Assembly: GCA_920105625.2 (NCBI GenBank)
Contig: OV050032.1
Span: 131,983,897 to 132,047,896 of the forward strand
Direction: 5' to 3'
DNA: 64,000 nucleotides
From: Clusia tigrina
Taxonomy: Eukaryota > Arthropoda > Insecta > Diptera > Clusiidae
Shown here: in pieces, positions 21,480 through 32,348 of the stretch
Layout: each line of letters opens with the position of its first letter
Numbering within the stretch: position 1 is the stretch's first letter
Program-made: the position numbers and the translations under genes
The notes under the pieces: model-generated
Database searches by the model: none
Seen by the model: the letters and a program-made list of their open reading frames with translations, nothing else
What the model was told of the DNA's origin: nothing

Positions 21480-22590
21480 TGGGGTACCTTGAATTGATTG
21501 TATTAGAGGGAGGCGTGGAATCTACCTGATAGACTCCATTTATTGAGTATGTCCTTGTAGCGTCAATATACATACTACTCTAAATTTTTGCCCAAAAATA
21601 TTGTATAGGTTAAAAATATGTCACAGTGGGCATGGCTGTAAAAAGAACCCGCCCATTTTTTGTTTGGTGGTTATTGTTGGTACCCGCAACCGTCCTGTGA
21701 AATTTAGTTGATAAATCTTTAATTGGAACCTAGTAAGGATTTTTGGTTAATTGTGGGCGTGGCGATAGTAATAATCTGCCCTTATTTGGAGTGCATGCTA
21801 GTACAGACCTAATGCAAACTGTTTCCAAGTTGTATTCATATATCATCATTAGTAGCATAGATAGGGTAATTTTTTTAAAGCGGGGTCCCCAAAAATAATG
21901 TATGGGAGGAGGCGTGTCCTTAATCTAATCGACCTCATTTCTTGTGCATGGCTTTGTAGGGTCAATATACGTACTAATATAATATATATTTTGCCCAAAA
22001 ATATTGTATAGGTCGTAAGTTATAAAAAAAATGTCAATAGTGGGCGTGGTCCTAAAAACAATCCGCCCATTCCGCAACCTTCCAGTGAAATTTTGTTGCA
22101 AAATCTTCAATGAGAAATGTTGATTTTTTCCTAATTATGGGCGTGGCAGTAGTAATAATATCCCCATATTTTGCATACACACTATTATGAACCCCATGTA
22201 CATCTCTGTCAGTTTTTAACACGATAGCATAAATACGAGCATAGGTATGTTAATTTTAATTTCAGACCCTAAAGTTCTTTATATTCAAAGTGGGCGTGTC
22301 CTTTTTCTTATCAATCTCATTTCTTTCGGATACCTTTATAATGCCGATATGTTCCTTCTCGTAAAATCGTCCATAAATCTCTACCAGATTAGATAGTTAG
22401 GAATATTTGTTAATAGTGGGCGTGCCAGTGTTTAGTAGGACCCACATCTATATAATTACCAAATTGCGTCACTATACCATCAATATATATATGTCCATAC
22501 CTACTACGCCGCCTTCTTTAAATTGTAACCCCTCTCAAAACACAAAATTAGTATACCCTTTTTACCTTTTCTAAAGGTAAAGGGCAAGCA
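21480..22590 (+). repeat. hairpin-ended dispersed repeat, copy H1
   Basis: Two imperfect modules of about 400 bp start with GGTACCTTGAATTGATTG (21483) and a GGGGTCCCC-type phrase (about 21881). Each contains GTGGGCGTGG or a near variant, a GCCCA segment and CAAAAATATTGTATAGGT. The copy ends with a hairpin-like GTATACCC...ACCTTTTCTAAAGGTAAAGGG at about 22552-22590. No coding sequence was seen. Confidence 0.6.
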
Positions 22591-22869
22591 AATTTTCGTT
22601 CACTGGAATAAATAATAATTATATAGAATTAATAACCGTTTAAAAATTCAATTTCATAATGGAATTAAAAGAAATTAAAACATATATTATGGATTATGCG
22701 AAATGTTTAAATATGGTATAAATCAAATGCCAACTTGTAAAATACACGTATGCAAGAGAACTTCAGTGTTAAAGTGTTAAAAAAAGTGACTTTAAAAAAG
22801 CTTAAAATGTGAACAAAATGATTTGTGTTGAATCACCTAGGGAAATTATTTGTGTTATTGCATAACATT
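22591..22869. other. short intronic AT-rich stretch
   Basis: Nothing was recognised here. Confidence 0.4.
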
Positions 22870-23790
22870 AGCTGTATTTCTTTCAACGCGAGTGTAAATA
22901 AAACGCCAAAACGCTTCCCGTCGCTTAACATTTTAGCATTTGGCAGCAGTGGTTTTGACAATTAAAATTCTTATACATAAACATTTGTAAACAAATTTAA
23001 AAAAACAGGAAAAATAGAAAATGGCAAATTCGGAGGAAATTTAATTTTAAATACTTATTAATTAATACAAAATAATATATTATATATGTGATTATTTAGG
23101 TTACAACTATTTTATTGGAGGACAACAGTACTTTGCGTCGACTCAAAGAGCAATTGGAAGTAAAAGAATTACTTGACATGGTGTATGCGCAGAGTTCCAG
23201 TTCCAGCTCAAGCTCTGAATGATCTGGCATATACCAAGAGAAGCATACTAAATGCGATGAGTTTGTGGCAACTATACAATCATATGGTGATGCGGACTTC
23301 AGATCCCATATGAGGCTGCAGCGTACAACTGTGGAATATTTAATATGTATGTATGAATGTAAAACGTTTAAAATTAAAACTAATTTTTTTTGCTTTTGCA
23401 GCAAGGTATTCGCAGTCTGAATTTGTGCCACAATCATCTGCTGGAAGGGGAAAGATTGATACTCGTATAGCTGTGTTCCTATATATATGGTACATTAGCA
23501 ACACCATTACATTTAGACAATTGACAATTAAAAGTTACAAACCTATTTTCTTTGTTTACAAACCTATTTTCTTTGTTCTCCATTTTATATGACAGTTTTT
23601 ATATAATTACAGCGGTTAATTCTTGGTTTACTCTGTTTCTCGTTCACAATAGACAACAAAAGCTTTTGGCAGCATTTCTGTTTGAGGTGCTAAACTTTAA
23701 GCGCATACAAGCACCTTGTCTTAACTAAGCGGTCCATTTGTATCGTAAAGCGGGCGTTTTATTCAGACTCGCGTTAAAAGAACCACAGCT
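22870..23790 (+). mobile_element. PIF/Harbinger DNA transposon, internally deleted, ATT duplication
   Basis: The ends are inverted: AGCTGTATTTCTTTCAACGC at 22870 and its near complement GCGTTAAAAGAACCACAGCT ending 23790. The 3-bp duplication ATT (22867-22869 and 23791-23793) fits PIF/Harbinger. It retains a transposase N-terminal fragment but no DDE core. It lies 11 bases from the Gypsy LTR start at 23802. Confidence 0.7.
23100..23590 (+). pseudogene. PIF/Harbinger transposase N-terminal fragment
   Basis: The frame from 23100 reads RRLKEQLEVKELLDMV, a Ser-rich stretch ending in TGA (23219), then DADFRSHMRLQRTTVEYLI to about 23345, which fits the region before the catalytic core. A GTATGT donor-like site (about 23346) and TGCTTTTGCAG acceptor (to 23400) may bound a 54-bp intron. 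After it, GRGKIDTRIAVFLYIWYISN (about 23448) matches the next conserved helix. The catalytic Asp/Asp/Glu region is absent. Confidence 0.55.
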
Positions 23791-23801
23791 ATTACTTGTA
23801 T

Positions 23802-24452
23802 TGTTACGAAATTGCCCCCTTGACAATTTATTCTGTTACGAAATTGCCCTCTTGACAATTTACTCTAACTCTCTGTACTCGGATTCGTTCCACTGGATCG
23901 TGTAGTAATTAAACAATCGCTAGTTAGATTAAAATAATTAGCTTTATTTAATTATTACAATTTACACATTTAATATTAGGCTTAAAGTTTACTTAGTTAC
24001 AATTTGTACTTTATTTCACAAACCATTAGTCACTTTATTTAATTAGTAATTTCATCACTTTATTTAATAATGAATTTCATCACTTTGCAAATCACAATTA
24101 CAAATACTGCTGCTTCTATTTATAATGCACGATGTACACACTGTTAAGATCTCTGTTCGAATGTCCCCTGACTTTGCACAGTCTTGTGCTTTTATAGTTT
24201 CGAATGGCGGAGATGGAAACTTCTACAATACACTAGAAGCTTCTAGATCTTTCTAGAATCTGATATACACACCTCAGGAAGTTCCTACCTTCGAGAAAAC
24301 TTTACACCACAATCTCTAAAACGAAAGAAGCTTTTATTCGAGTAGATTGTGTCTTGACTAATAACCACACAGGGTGGTGCACTCATTCTCAAACTCCATA
24401 TGGGATCCTAAAAGTATGCAATCCCGTTTCCCTGATATGCAATCACGTTTCA
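23802..24452 (-). repeat. 3' LTR of the full-length Gypsy
   Basis: 651 bp, TGTTACGAA...CACGTTTCA in plus orientation. The outer 32 bases (TGTTACGAAATTG...TTATTC) are repeated in tandem at its left end, i.e. at the U5 end of the element. AATAAA-like and TATA-like words occur but were not assigned. Confidence 0.92.
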
Positions 24453-24465
24453 CTGCCCTCCGCTT
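24453..24465 (-). promoter_or_regulatory. polypurine tract
   Basis: Minus-strand AAGCGGAGGGCAG immediately before the 3' LTR is the expected plus-strand DNA primer site. Confidence 0.75.
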
Positions 24466-25826
24466 AATCTTGTTCGTCCCGAACAAGGATAGTACTGCAA
24501 CCTTTATAAGGAGATAGCCTCTCCAAATGAACGACTTTCATTTTGCTCCTGACATTTCTCGCCAAATGGATGCGGTAGACTATATCGTTGAGCCGCTTTA
24601 TCACCTTATAAGGCCCTTCCCAGTGTGTTTGCAGTTTTGGCGGTAATCCCTTTTTCATATGCGGGTCATGAAGCATAACTAGCTGCCCTTCCTAAAATCC
24701 CTTAGAGTTTGCTCGTACATCGTATCTGGCTTTCATTTTATCACTCATCAGTTGTATGCGCTTTCTGATTGTTCCATGAATTTCATTCAGCTGTCTTCGT
24801 TTGTCAGCTACATAACTGCTACATGAAACTTCCGTAGATGAGTAGGCACCGAATTTCAGATCTGCAGGTAATCTTACGTCACAACCGAAAATAGCCTTAG
24901 CTGGTGTTGTAGATGTTGTATCGTGAGTTGCCGATCGGTATGCCATTAAGAACAGGGGTATGTGTTGGTCCCAATCTGTCTGGTTTCTGTCCACGACTTT
25001 CCTTAAGTGTTCCTCAAGCGTACGATTAAATCTTTCAGCCATTCCATCAGATTGTGGGTGCAAAGGGGTTGTACGAGTTTTGCGTATGCCCATCAATTCA
25101 CTCATTTCCCTGAATATCGTTGACTCGAAATTTCTTCCTTGATCCGAGTGCAACTCGAGCGAATCTGCAGACCCAATTATTGATAAATACATCTGCAACG
25201 GTCTTAGCTTCTTGCTCGGGGATGGGATATACTTCTGGCCATTTACTAAAATAGTCGATTACGGCGATAACATATTTGTTGCCGGAATCACTAATTGGAA
25301 ACGGACCTGCTATATCCATTGCAATACGCTCAAATGGCACTCCCACGTTGTATTAATATATCTTCCCCTGACTGCGACGGCTCGGTCCCTTGGCAGCTGT
25401 TCACTTTTCACAAGCACTAATCTAGTCAACTACCGATTGCTGGCAACCAACCCAAAAAAACCGTGTTTTAATTTTCTCGACTGTTTTTGTTATTCCCAAA
25501 TGTCCTCCGCTTGGCCCACTATGGTATTCCTTGAGAATTTCGCTTATTCTTGCCTTGGGTACCACAATCAAGTTCTTCGTGGTTTTTCCATCTTCGCTCT
25601 CCCACAGGCGGAATAGGCATCCATCTCGCAGCTTTAAACTATTCCATTGAGCCCAATATGATTTAGTTATGGGACTTTCAGTCGAGATTTCGTTCCAATC
25701 AGGTCGTTTTCCTTCTTTCTTACTTGCCACGATTTTTGCCAATTCTGGGTCATTTCGTTGCTCTTCTTTTATCTTTTCTGCTGTCCATTCATCGTCTGGT
25801 AAAACAGCCATTAACCGTACATCCAC
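24464..25826 (-). pseudogene. Gypsy integrase
   Basis: The N-terminal zinc module spans frame 25826-25422 (HSGPSGGHLG, then CEKC after a stop; a TGG codon reads TAG at 25424-25422). The core is in 25346-25098 (MDIAGPFPISDSGNKY and VIDYFSKWPE, first Asp) and, after a frameshift near 25190, in 25198-24692 (HSDQGRNF, second Asp; SDGMAERFNRTLEE, catalytic Glu). The C-terminal GPY-type module THWEGPYKVIKRLND is in 24676-24464. It would join element DNA to the host genome; at least two frameshifts and one nonsense codon disable it. A further frameshift joins it to RNase H at about 25827. Confidence 0.88.
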
Positions 25827-27526
25827 TACTCCTTCTTTCCTTCAGCTTTAGAACAGTGCTTACATTCCATACTGCAAGGACGACGTGATAATGCATCAGC
25901 ATTCCCGTGGCTTCCACCTCTGCGATGTTCTATTGTGAAGTCGTAGCTTTGAAGTCTCTCAATCCATCTCGCAACCTGGCCTGCGGGATTTTTGAACTGT
26001 AATAGCCAGCGCAGAGCAGCGTGATCCGTTCTCAACAAGAACTTTTGTCCATACAAGTACTTGTTAAAGTGCTTCACGCATTGCATAACCGCCAAAAGTT
26101 CTCTCCGTGTCACACAATAATTTCGCTCTGGCTTTGATAAGATCTTGCTGAAGTATGCTATTACTCTTTCATGTCCGTCAATAACTTGCGACAGGACACC
26201 TCCAATTCCGAAGCCACTTGCATCTGTATCCAAAATAAATTTTTCGCCTGGAATTGGATACGCAAGGATCGGAGCTATACACAATAGGTCTTCGCTTTTC
26301 CACCCAAAATGACAATTTTTCCTCGTTAAAGCATGCAGACTACCAGCCACGTCTGAGAAACTTGGAACAAAAAGTCTGTAATAGGTGCAAAGACCCAAGA
26401 AGCTGCGTAGCTCATGCAAACTAGTTGGTCTTGGCCACTCTCTTATTGAGTCTATCTTATCTGGATATGTGTGTTTTCCTTCAGGTGTGACTTTATGCCC
26501 AAGGTACTTGACTTCTTTCTTGAATAACGAGCATTTCTTTGCGCTCAGCTTCAACCCTGAAGCTCCTAATCGCATCAATACTTCTTCTAAATTCTTCAAG
26601 TAGTCCTCGAAGTCCTTTCCCATAACGATGATGTCATCTAGGTACACCAGACACGTTTTCCAGGGGAGACCCTTTAGCACATGTTCCATTAAGCGTTCAA
26701 ATGTAGCTGGAACATTACACAGCCCGAATGGCATCACCAAAAATTGCCATAGTCCATCACCGGAGCTGAATGCTGTCTTTTCCTTGTCTTGGTCGTCTAC
26801 TGTCACTTGCCAATATCCGCTTTGTAAATCCATCGTTGAGAATCAATTTGAACCAGAAAGTGTGTCCAAAGTATCATCGATGCGAGGTAATGGATAATTA
26901 TATTTCTTCGTTACCTCATTTAGTTTACGATAATCTACACAGAAACGTGTGGAGCCATCCTTCTTCTTGACAAATACCACTGGAGAACTCCAGGGGCTCG
27001 CTGATGGCTCTATGACGTTGTTCTGATGCATTTCCTTCAGCAATACATTCACCTCTTCTCTCTTTGCCAGAGGTACTCTTCTTGACGCTTGACGAATGGG
27101 TTTGGCATCACCAGTGTTGATTGTGTGTTTCACCATCTTTGTTCTGCCTTCGTTTTTACCCTTTTCAGCAAATACTGACCAATGTCTTGCCAAAAGTTTG
27201 CTGGCAGTCCTCCTCTGCTCTGTGGATAAGTCTTTGCTCCATTCTTTCGTGAGATCGTCGAGTACCTTTTTATCAGCTGGTATCTTCATTTTTGTGTCTC
27301 GAGGCTGGCTTTCACAGTTTACAATTGCCGAAATTGCCCGGCAATTTCCAATTATCTGTCCTTTCTCTATGGTTTTAGCGGAATTTGCAAGATTGACCAC
27401 TCTTACTGGCACTATTCTGTTCTGCTGCTCTTCTACGAGGGTTTTTCCAATGATGATGTCATCCAGTGCAAATTTTTCATCAGTCTCCACAACCCACAAC
27501 TTGTTCTTCTCCACATCTCCGTCCAT
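25826..27526 (-). pseudogene. Gypsy reverse transcriptase and RNase H
   Basis: From 27526 the leader runs to [19 protein letters not shown] and [24 protein letters not shown]-to-TGA stop lies at 26845-26843, just before FSTMDLQSGYWQV. The palm then continues, with LVYLDDIIV carrying the catalytic YLDD at 26644-26633. KKCSLFKKEVKYLGHKVTPEG and LHELRSFLGLCTYYRLFVPS follow. RNase H has DTDASGFGIGGVLSQV, HFNKYLYG and TDHAALRWLLQF, ending near ADALSRRP. The domain set is complete; only the single stop interrupts RT in this copy, apart from a second stop between protease and RT. Confidence 0.9.
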
Positions 27527-27544
27527 TTTGGCACATATGACTGC

Positions 27545-27970
27545 CTATGACTTTGCTGGGATTTTTGTCCGCCGCGATACAATGGCTTGTCGGATACCTC
27601 CATACTTATCCTCACCAACGGATAACGGTATTTCGGTGTTCGCATACCTCAACATTCGGCATTTCAAAACTAGGGTGAATCCATTCCGAATCATAAAATC
27701 CACACCTAAGATTAATTCGTCCACAATATCCGCTACTACAAACTCGTGCGTCACTATTGTGGTGCCGATAGTGATTTTCCGTGTAACATTTCCCAGTACA
27801 GGTGCATCATCTCCAGTTGCCGTACGCAATCTTATTCCCAGAAGCTTCTGGATTCCCCGAACGAGATCCCTTCTAATTATGGAATGTGATGCACCCGTAT
27901 CCAATGTTACCACGATTTTTCTTCCATTTACTACGCTGTCGACAGTTAGGCTGTTGATTTTCCGTGCCAT
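27545..27970 (-). pseudogene. Gypsy aspartic protease
   Basis: The frame reads VTLDTGASHSIIRRDL with the catalytic DTGA triad near residue 22, then GVDFMIRNGFTL, the second conserved retropepsin segment. The TAG at 27547-27545 is in the same frame as the following RT, so protease and RT belong to one polyprotein, interrupted here by a nonsense codon. It would cut the Gag-Pol polyprotein. Its own catalytic segment is intact. Confidence 0.82.
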
Positions 27971-28038
27971 CTGAGAAACGAAGATTCTGGGGCTACATGT
28001 TGTGGGAGTCAGATCAAGCCCCTCGAGACTGACTCCAT

Positions 28039-29378
28039 CTAGTTTGTCGACGGCTTTTCAACATTTTCTGATTCCCTATTTTGGAATCTGACTTGCTTTG
28101 GAGGTCTTACCGGTGAGCGTGATCTAGAACGTTTCCGTCTCGACTGACAATTACGAGCCATGTGTCCGACCTCTCCGCAGGTACAGCATTTACCCGTCCG
28201 CTTTCGACTTGTACCTGACGGGCTCTGTATATTGGCTGGCACACCAAGGCCGCTGTCTCTGAAGTTAAAGCGCTAGCTACTGTCTCCATATATGTAGCTT
28301 TCGGATTAGTTATCGCAGAACGCTTTATCTCTGCATCGCGAATGCCATATACGAAAGTTTCCATCATAGACCTCTCAGTGAACTCTCCTGGGTACTCAAG
28401 ATGAGCCAACCGTTCCACTTCCGCCGCATACTGTTGAAGAGACTCACCACTCTTTTGTACACGTGTTCGTAGCTCTACTTGGTACATCTGCTTGCGATGT
28501 TCACTACCATACTTGCGCTGAACGGCATTCATCAAGCTTTCATAGCAGTCTCGCTCACTTTCTGAGATAGTTTGCAGCACATCAGCGGCAGCACCTTTCA
28601 ACGAAATTGTTAATGCAGCCACTTTTTCGCGAGCACTCCAACCATTTGTGCTAGCGGTAGTATCAAACTGCATTCTGAAGACGCTAAATGTTGTGGTTCC
28701 ATCATAGGTAGGAGGCTTCAATTTTATTGAGGATAAAGCTGGCACAGGCAATGCACCTTCCTGTAGTAGGTGAATTCTTTGCTCTATTTGTTGCTTAAAT
28801 TCGTTCTGCCTTTGTACAACAGATTTTTCGAACGATTCTTGCCGTGTCTCAATTTCACAAACCTTCCTGTCTACCATCTCGGACATATCTTTCATCTGCT
28901 GTGAGTTCTTTTCCACTAGTTGAGTAAGTCGTATTTCACTCTGCGGTAACTATTCTTTGACATCCTCTTTGACTGCTTGTTTGAGGGTTTCAGCATTTTG
29001 TTGTAATTGTTCCTTGACAGCTTTAGCGTTTTGTTGTAATTGCTGCTGCATCTTCTCATCTCGCGACTGCATCTTCTCATCTCGCAACTGCATCTTCTCA
29101 TCGGCTGCTTGAGAATTTTGTTGTAACTGCTGCTGTATTACCCCGATAAGTGCACTCATCTCAAAGTTACCTGTGTTAGTTTCTGGGGGTGTTTCTTCGT
29201 GTCGAGATGTCGTTGCCTCTTCACATTGGAATTCATGCTCATCGACATCTATACCCTGCTCCTCTAAAGCGCTTCTTAATCTCACCTGCAGCTCCGCTTT
29301 AAGCCCTTGTGTTTGCAAATTTAAGCGCTCAAGCTCCTTCTTGAGCTGCTCCAATCTCAGTTTTTCAAACTTAACCAT
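28039..29378 (-). pseudogene. Gypsy gag (SAP-like head, coiled coil, capsid, zinc knuckle)
   Basis: ATG at 29378 begins MVKFEKLRLEQLKKELERLN, a SAP-like start, followed by Gln-rich repeats (QLRDEKMQSRDEKMQ). An in-frame TAG lies at 28952-28950. The frame continues with the helix MKDMSEMVDRKVCEIETRQE and the capsid, e.g. YDGTTTFSVFRMQFDTTAST. Near 28205 one base has been lost or gained and the nucleocapsid knuckle CCTCGEVGHMARNC, a C-X2-C-X4-H-X4-C, is in the other frame (28242-28039). The tail is Arg/Ser-rich. Gag would bind RNA and form particles. Confidence 0.88.
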
Positions 29379-29398
29379 TTTTTATCACAGATACACGA

Positions 29399-29415
29399 TC
29401 CCACTTCTGACACCA
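29399..29415 (-). promoter_or_regulatory. tRNA primer-binding site of the full-length Gypsy
   Basis: On minus, TGGTGTCAGAAGTGGGA begins two bases after the 5' LTR, the position where reverse transcription starts. The type looks like tRNA-Leu, as in mdg3/micropia relatives (family knowledge, not checked). Confidence 0.75.
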
Positions 29416-29417
29416 AT

Positions 29418-30068
29418 TGTTACGAAATTGTCCTCTTGACAATTTATTCTGTTACGAAATTGCCCTCTTGATGATTTACTCTAACTCTCTGTACTCGGAT
29501 TCGTACCACTGGATCGTGTAGTAATTAAACAATCGCTGGTTAAATTCAAATAATTAGCTTTATTTAATTATTGCAATTTACACATTTAATATTAGGCTTA
29601 AAGTTTAATTAGTTACAATTTGTACTTTATTTCACAAACCATTAGTCACTTTATTTAATAAGTAATTTCATCACTTTATTTAATAATGAATTTCATCACT
29701 TTGCAAATCACAATTACAAATACTGCTGCTTCTATTTATAATGCACGATGTACACACTGTTAAGATCTCTGTTCGAATGTCCCCTGACTTTGCACAGTCT
29801 TGTGCTTTTACAGTTTCGAATGGCGGAGGTGGAAACTTCTACAATACACTAGAAGCTTCTAGATCTTTCTAGAATCTGATATATACACCTCAGGAAACTC
29901 CTACCTTCGAGATAACTTTACACCACAATCTCAACAACGAAAGAAGCTTTTATTCGAATAGATTTTGTCTTGACTAATAACCACACAGGGTGGTGCACTC
30001 ATTCTCAAACTCCAGATGGGATCCTAAAAGTATGCAATCCCGTTTCACTGATATGCAATCACGTTTCA
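29418..30068 (-). repeat. 5' LTR of the full-length Gypsy
   Basis: 651 bp, matching 23802-24452 with about 23 differences and carrying the same 32-base duplication at its U5 end (29418-29480). GTAT follows at 30069-30072. Confidence 0.92.
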
Positions 30069-30072
30069 GTAT

Positions 30073-31101
30073 GTTTAACTCTGTGCTTTTGACAATAAAA
30101 ATTCCATACAATTAATTTTTTATATCGTTCGATCGATTGCGACTATAATGGCCATAAATGTTAACTAAACAAAAGAAGAAAGACATAATTCAAATCAATC
30201 ATAATTACAGAATTTGTGCATTCATTTCATATAATGTTTGTGTTTGTCCTGAATGACGCTTGATGATGGGAAATTAAAATTCCGCCAATGTTCCAATGCA
30301 TTTAGCAGTGATTTTTGCAGCAGCACATATAATTAAAAGCAAATCTGGGGAAAATGACAAGCCAAGCGCACATTATTAACATTTCAAATATACCACTTTC
30401 CTTGATTTTTCAGTTTCAAAGAAAATAAGAAAATTAAATATTTTAATTGTTCCGAGGGACAAATTATTAACGGGAGAGAAATTAAATAACTGGAATCACC
30501 GATCTAGTAAAGTAGGGCATTAATGAATATGAATATTTCCAAGTTTGATTCTTGTTAAGAAATATAATAATATTTTTTCAATACATATTAAAAATAATTA
30601 GGTATTATTTTGTACCAACCGATGAATTCGATATTTATGAAACAAAAAATCGACGTTGAAAAAATATCGACTATGCAAAACGAAACCACTATATACAACA
30701 AAACCTTAATAGAGAAAAACTCTCGGAAAAAATTTGTTGGAGTATTTCTCAAAATTTGTAAGTATACAAATTTAATAGTACAACTGCCACTTACAAATCA
30801 ATTGGCGAACTCATAATTCTTACGAAATTTTTTTTATTATCTAAATATTATAAATTATCATTTACAGAATAAATACGGTAAAAAGGTGACAACTATGTCT
30901 ACTGACAAATCTTCACAAGAAATTGTAAAACTTTCTAGAATGTATCCTTAGAAGGTTAGTGTGATCAGGCTTAATTAGCCTGCCACTAACAAAAGCAATG
31001 TACTATGACACCACTGAAATGTATTAAAAACAGAGAGAGAGACCTAACGGAACAAAAGAGGGGTAATAATGAGACAGAGTTGATTAGAGTGTGTGGTGAA
31101 A
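30073..31101. other. intronic non-coding DNA
   Basis: AT-rich intron of the Pka-C3-like gene. No exon, RNA gene or element was recognised. The 68-residue frame at 30610 is low-complexity Lys/Asn/Ile and looks like chance. Confidence 0.45.
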
Positions 31102-31357
31102 TGAGACAGTACATGAACAGAATTTGACCAGTCAGTTCACCACCTGCAGTTAGCGTAGTTGTCTGGATGGACAGATTACAACAGCTGTAGACCCAGGTTC
31201 GATAATTCCTGGGAGGGTTCATAATTGGTGTGCTGTTGATTTCTGAGACATATTTAATGCTTGGGAAAAAAATTGCCTTTCATTGAAAGATCTCTGATGA
31301 GGACAAGTGGCGTGTCCGAAATAGCTATAAGATCTGCCAAAAAATGTTTCAATAATT
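31102..31357 (+). repeat. tRNA-derived SINE-like copy
   Basis: It shares TGAGACAGTACATGAACAG and a tail with the copy at 17578. The A-box-like TAGCGTAGTTGTCTGG (31151-31166) and B-box GGTTCGATAATTCC (31196-31209) fit a Pol III promoter. CCCAGG pairs with CCTGGG around the B box like a tRNA T-arm. A motif GGTGGCATAACCACAT follows at about 31388 and is also present near 17365 in complement. Confidence 0.5.
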
Positions 31358-31743
31358 CTTTTTCTTCTTCTGAAAAATTTTTACGGTGGCATAACCACAT
31401 ACGCAATTGCAACTACTGTTGTAACTTGTCTTGTCAATAAATTCGTTACAAAAATAATCTTCATTATAAATTATCTATACATTATTTTTCGTAGATTGCC
31501 ATTGTATTTTTTATTGTTTTCTTTTGAGTTCTATGATACATTTTGTGCTAGTAAGTGGTTCAGATTGATGCACTTCTGTTGATGGTTTATTCCCAATACC
31601 GCATGTGAGTTATTTGATTTATTCATAACGCCCCTTTTGGCCTTTTAACAAATAAATCGAAAACAATATAAAATTTTGTACAACTTTCTTTCTTAAAATT
31701 TTTTCAGTGAGGTTTTCTGACATTTACAAATAATATGACTCAC
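31358..31743. other. intron sequence beside kinase exon 3
   Basis: It contains the start of the 11.1-kb intron on the minus strand. Nothing else was recognised. Confidence 0.4.
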
Positions 31744-31925
31744 CTTCATGTTCCCTAAACGTTTGGTTCTATCATTTGTTAATAATTTCTTAATCAAGTC
31801 TTTCGCAATTGGGTCCATATGGCGTGGCCATTCTATCTTTCCACTGAGTATCTTTTCATAAATTCCAAATGGATTTTCATCATAGAATGGCGGATAACCA
31901 GCAAGCATTTCATATATGAGCACAC
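31744..31925 (-). CDS. Pka-C3: Pka-C3-like kinase exon 3 (182 bp, C-lobe)
   Basis: The minus-strand exon is bounded by TTTTCTTTTAG before and GTGAGT after. It encodes VLIYEMLAGYPPFYDENPFG, then IYEKILSGKIEWPRHMDPIA and KDLIKKLLTNDRTKRLGNMK, sixty residues in all. The stretch LIYEMLAGYPPF is kinase subdomain IX-X, and the DRTKRLG segment is the conserved Arg-bearing subdomain XI of AGC kinases. The first two bases complete a Gly codon split from exon 2. It is very close to Drosophila Pka-C3 from memory, with only scattered substitutions. Confidence 0.93.
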
Positions 31926-31997
31926 CTAAAAGAAAAGGTAGATACGTTTAGACACAGCTTCAAATATGATAACACAACTTTGGTGTAAGTTCCTTAC

Positions 31998-32243
31998 CCA
32001 AAGCCCACCAATCGACAGCTTTATTGTGTCCCTTAGATTGTATTATTTCGGGCGCCAAATATTCCGGTGTGCCGCATAATGTCCAGGTGCGATCACGCAA
32101 TTTTTTTGCAAAACCAAAGTCGCTTATTTTCAGATGACCATCGCGGTTTATTAAAAGGTTCTCAGGTTTTAAATCGCGATATACAATCTGTAGTGAGTGC
32201 AAGTACTCTAAAGCTGAAATAATTTCAGCTCCATAAAAGTTGG
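31998..32243 (-). CDS. Pka-C3: Pka-C3-like kinase exon 2 (246 bp, catalytic and activation loops)
   Basis: The exon starts after ATTCTAG (acceptor) and ends before GTAAGG. It encodes [20 protein letters not shown], i.e. the catalytic loop in the Y-R-D-L-K-P-E-N form of PKA, then [15 protein letters not shown] with the Mg-binding DFG. The activation segment [20 protein letters not shown] carries the threonine phosphorylated in PKA and the APE motif. The end is [12 protein letters not shown]. All catalytic residues expected in this part are present. The enzyme transfers phosphate from ATP to Ser/Thr; cAMP-dependent regulation through R subunits is inferred from family. An 11-kb intron with transposons lies two exons downstream. 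Confidence 0.95.
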
Positions 32244-32348
32244 CTAGAATATTTAATTAACAACTTATAGTGGGGTCTTATATTATGTATATTTAAAATG
32301 ACCAAGAGAACTAGTCGCTTTATGGGCGAGAATAGTTCATGTACTTAC

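Larger units (their letters stand above)
23802..30068 (-). mobile_element. full-length Gypsy LTR retrotransposon (6267 bp), GTAT duplication
   Basis: Two 651-bp LTRs bracket gag-protease-RT-RNase H-integrase in Gypsy order on the minus strand. GTAT occurs at 23798-23801 and 30069-30072. A tRNA primer site follows the 5' LTR (29415-29399), and a purine tract, AAGCGGAGGGCAG on minus, precedes the 3' LTR. By eye the LTRs differ at about 23 of 651 positions with no length change. It has no envelope gene and no chromodomain that I can see. Gag and pol carry stops and frameshifts, so it is not autonomous. It lies in a kinase intron in the same orientation as that gene. Confidence 0.93.
20634..31743 (-). 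other. Pka-C3: 11.1-kb transposon-filled intron of the Pka-C3-like gene
   Basis: Exon 3 ends with donor GTGAGT at 31743-31738 and exon 4 starts after TATAG at 20634. The phases match (0), so these are consecutive exons. The intron holds a family T solo LTR (20924-21460), a hairpin repeat (21480-22590), a PIF/Harbinger (22870-23790), a full-length Gypsy (23802-30068) and a SINE-like copy (31102-31357). The Gypsy is sense to the gene, so its poly(A) signals could affect transcripts. Confidence 0.85.

Noticed and set aside
27096..27974. 292-residue plus-strand ORF across the Gypsy pol
   Set aside because: It is the antisense shadow of the protease-RT frame on the minus strand.
31151..31209. Possible tRNA gene
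   Set aside because: Only A/B boxes and T-arm-like pairing were seen; acceptor and anticodon arms do not form, so it is called a SINE-like copy.
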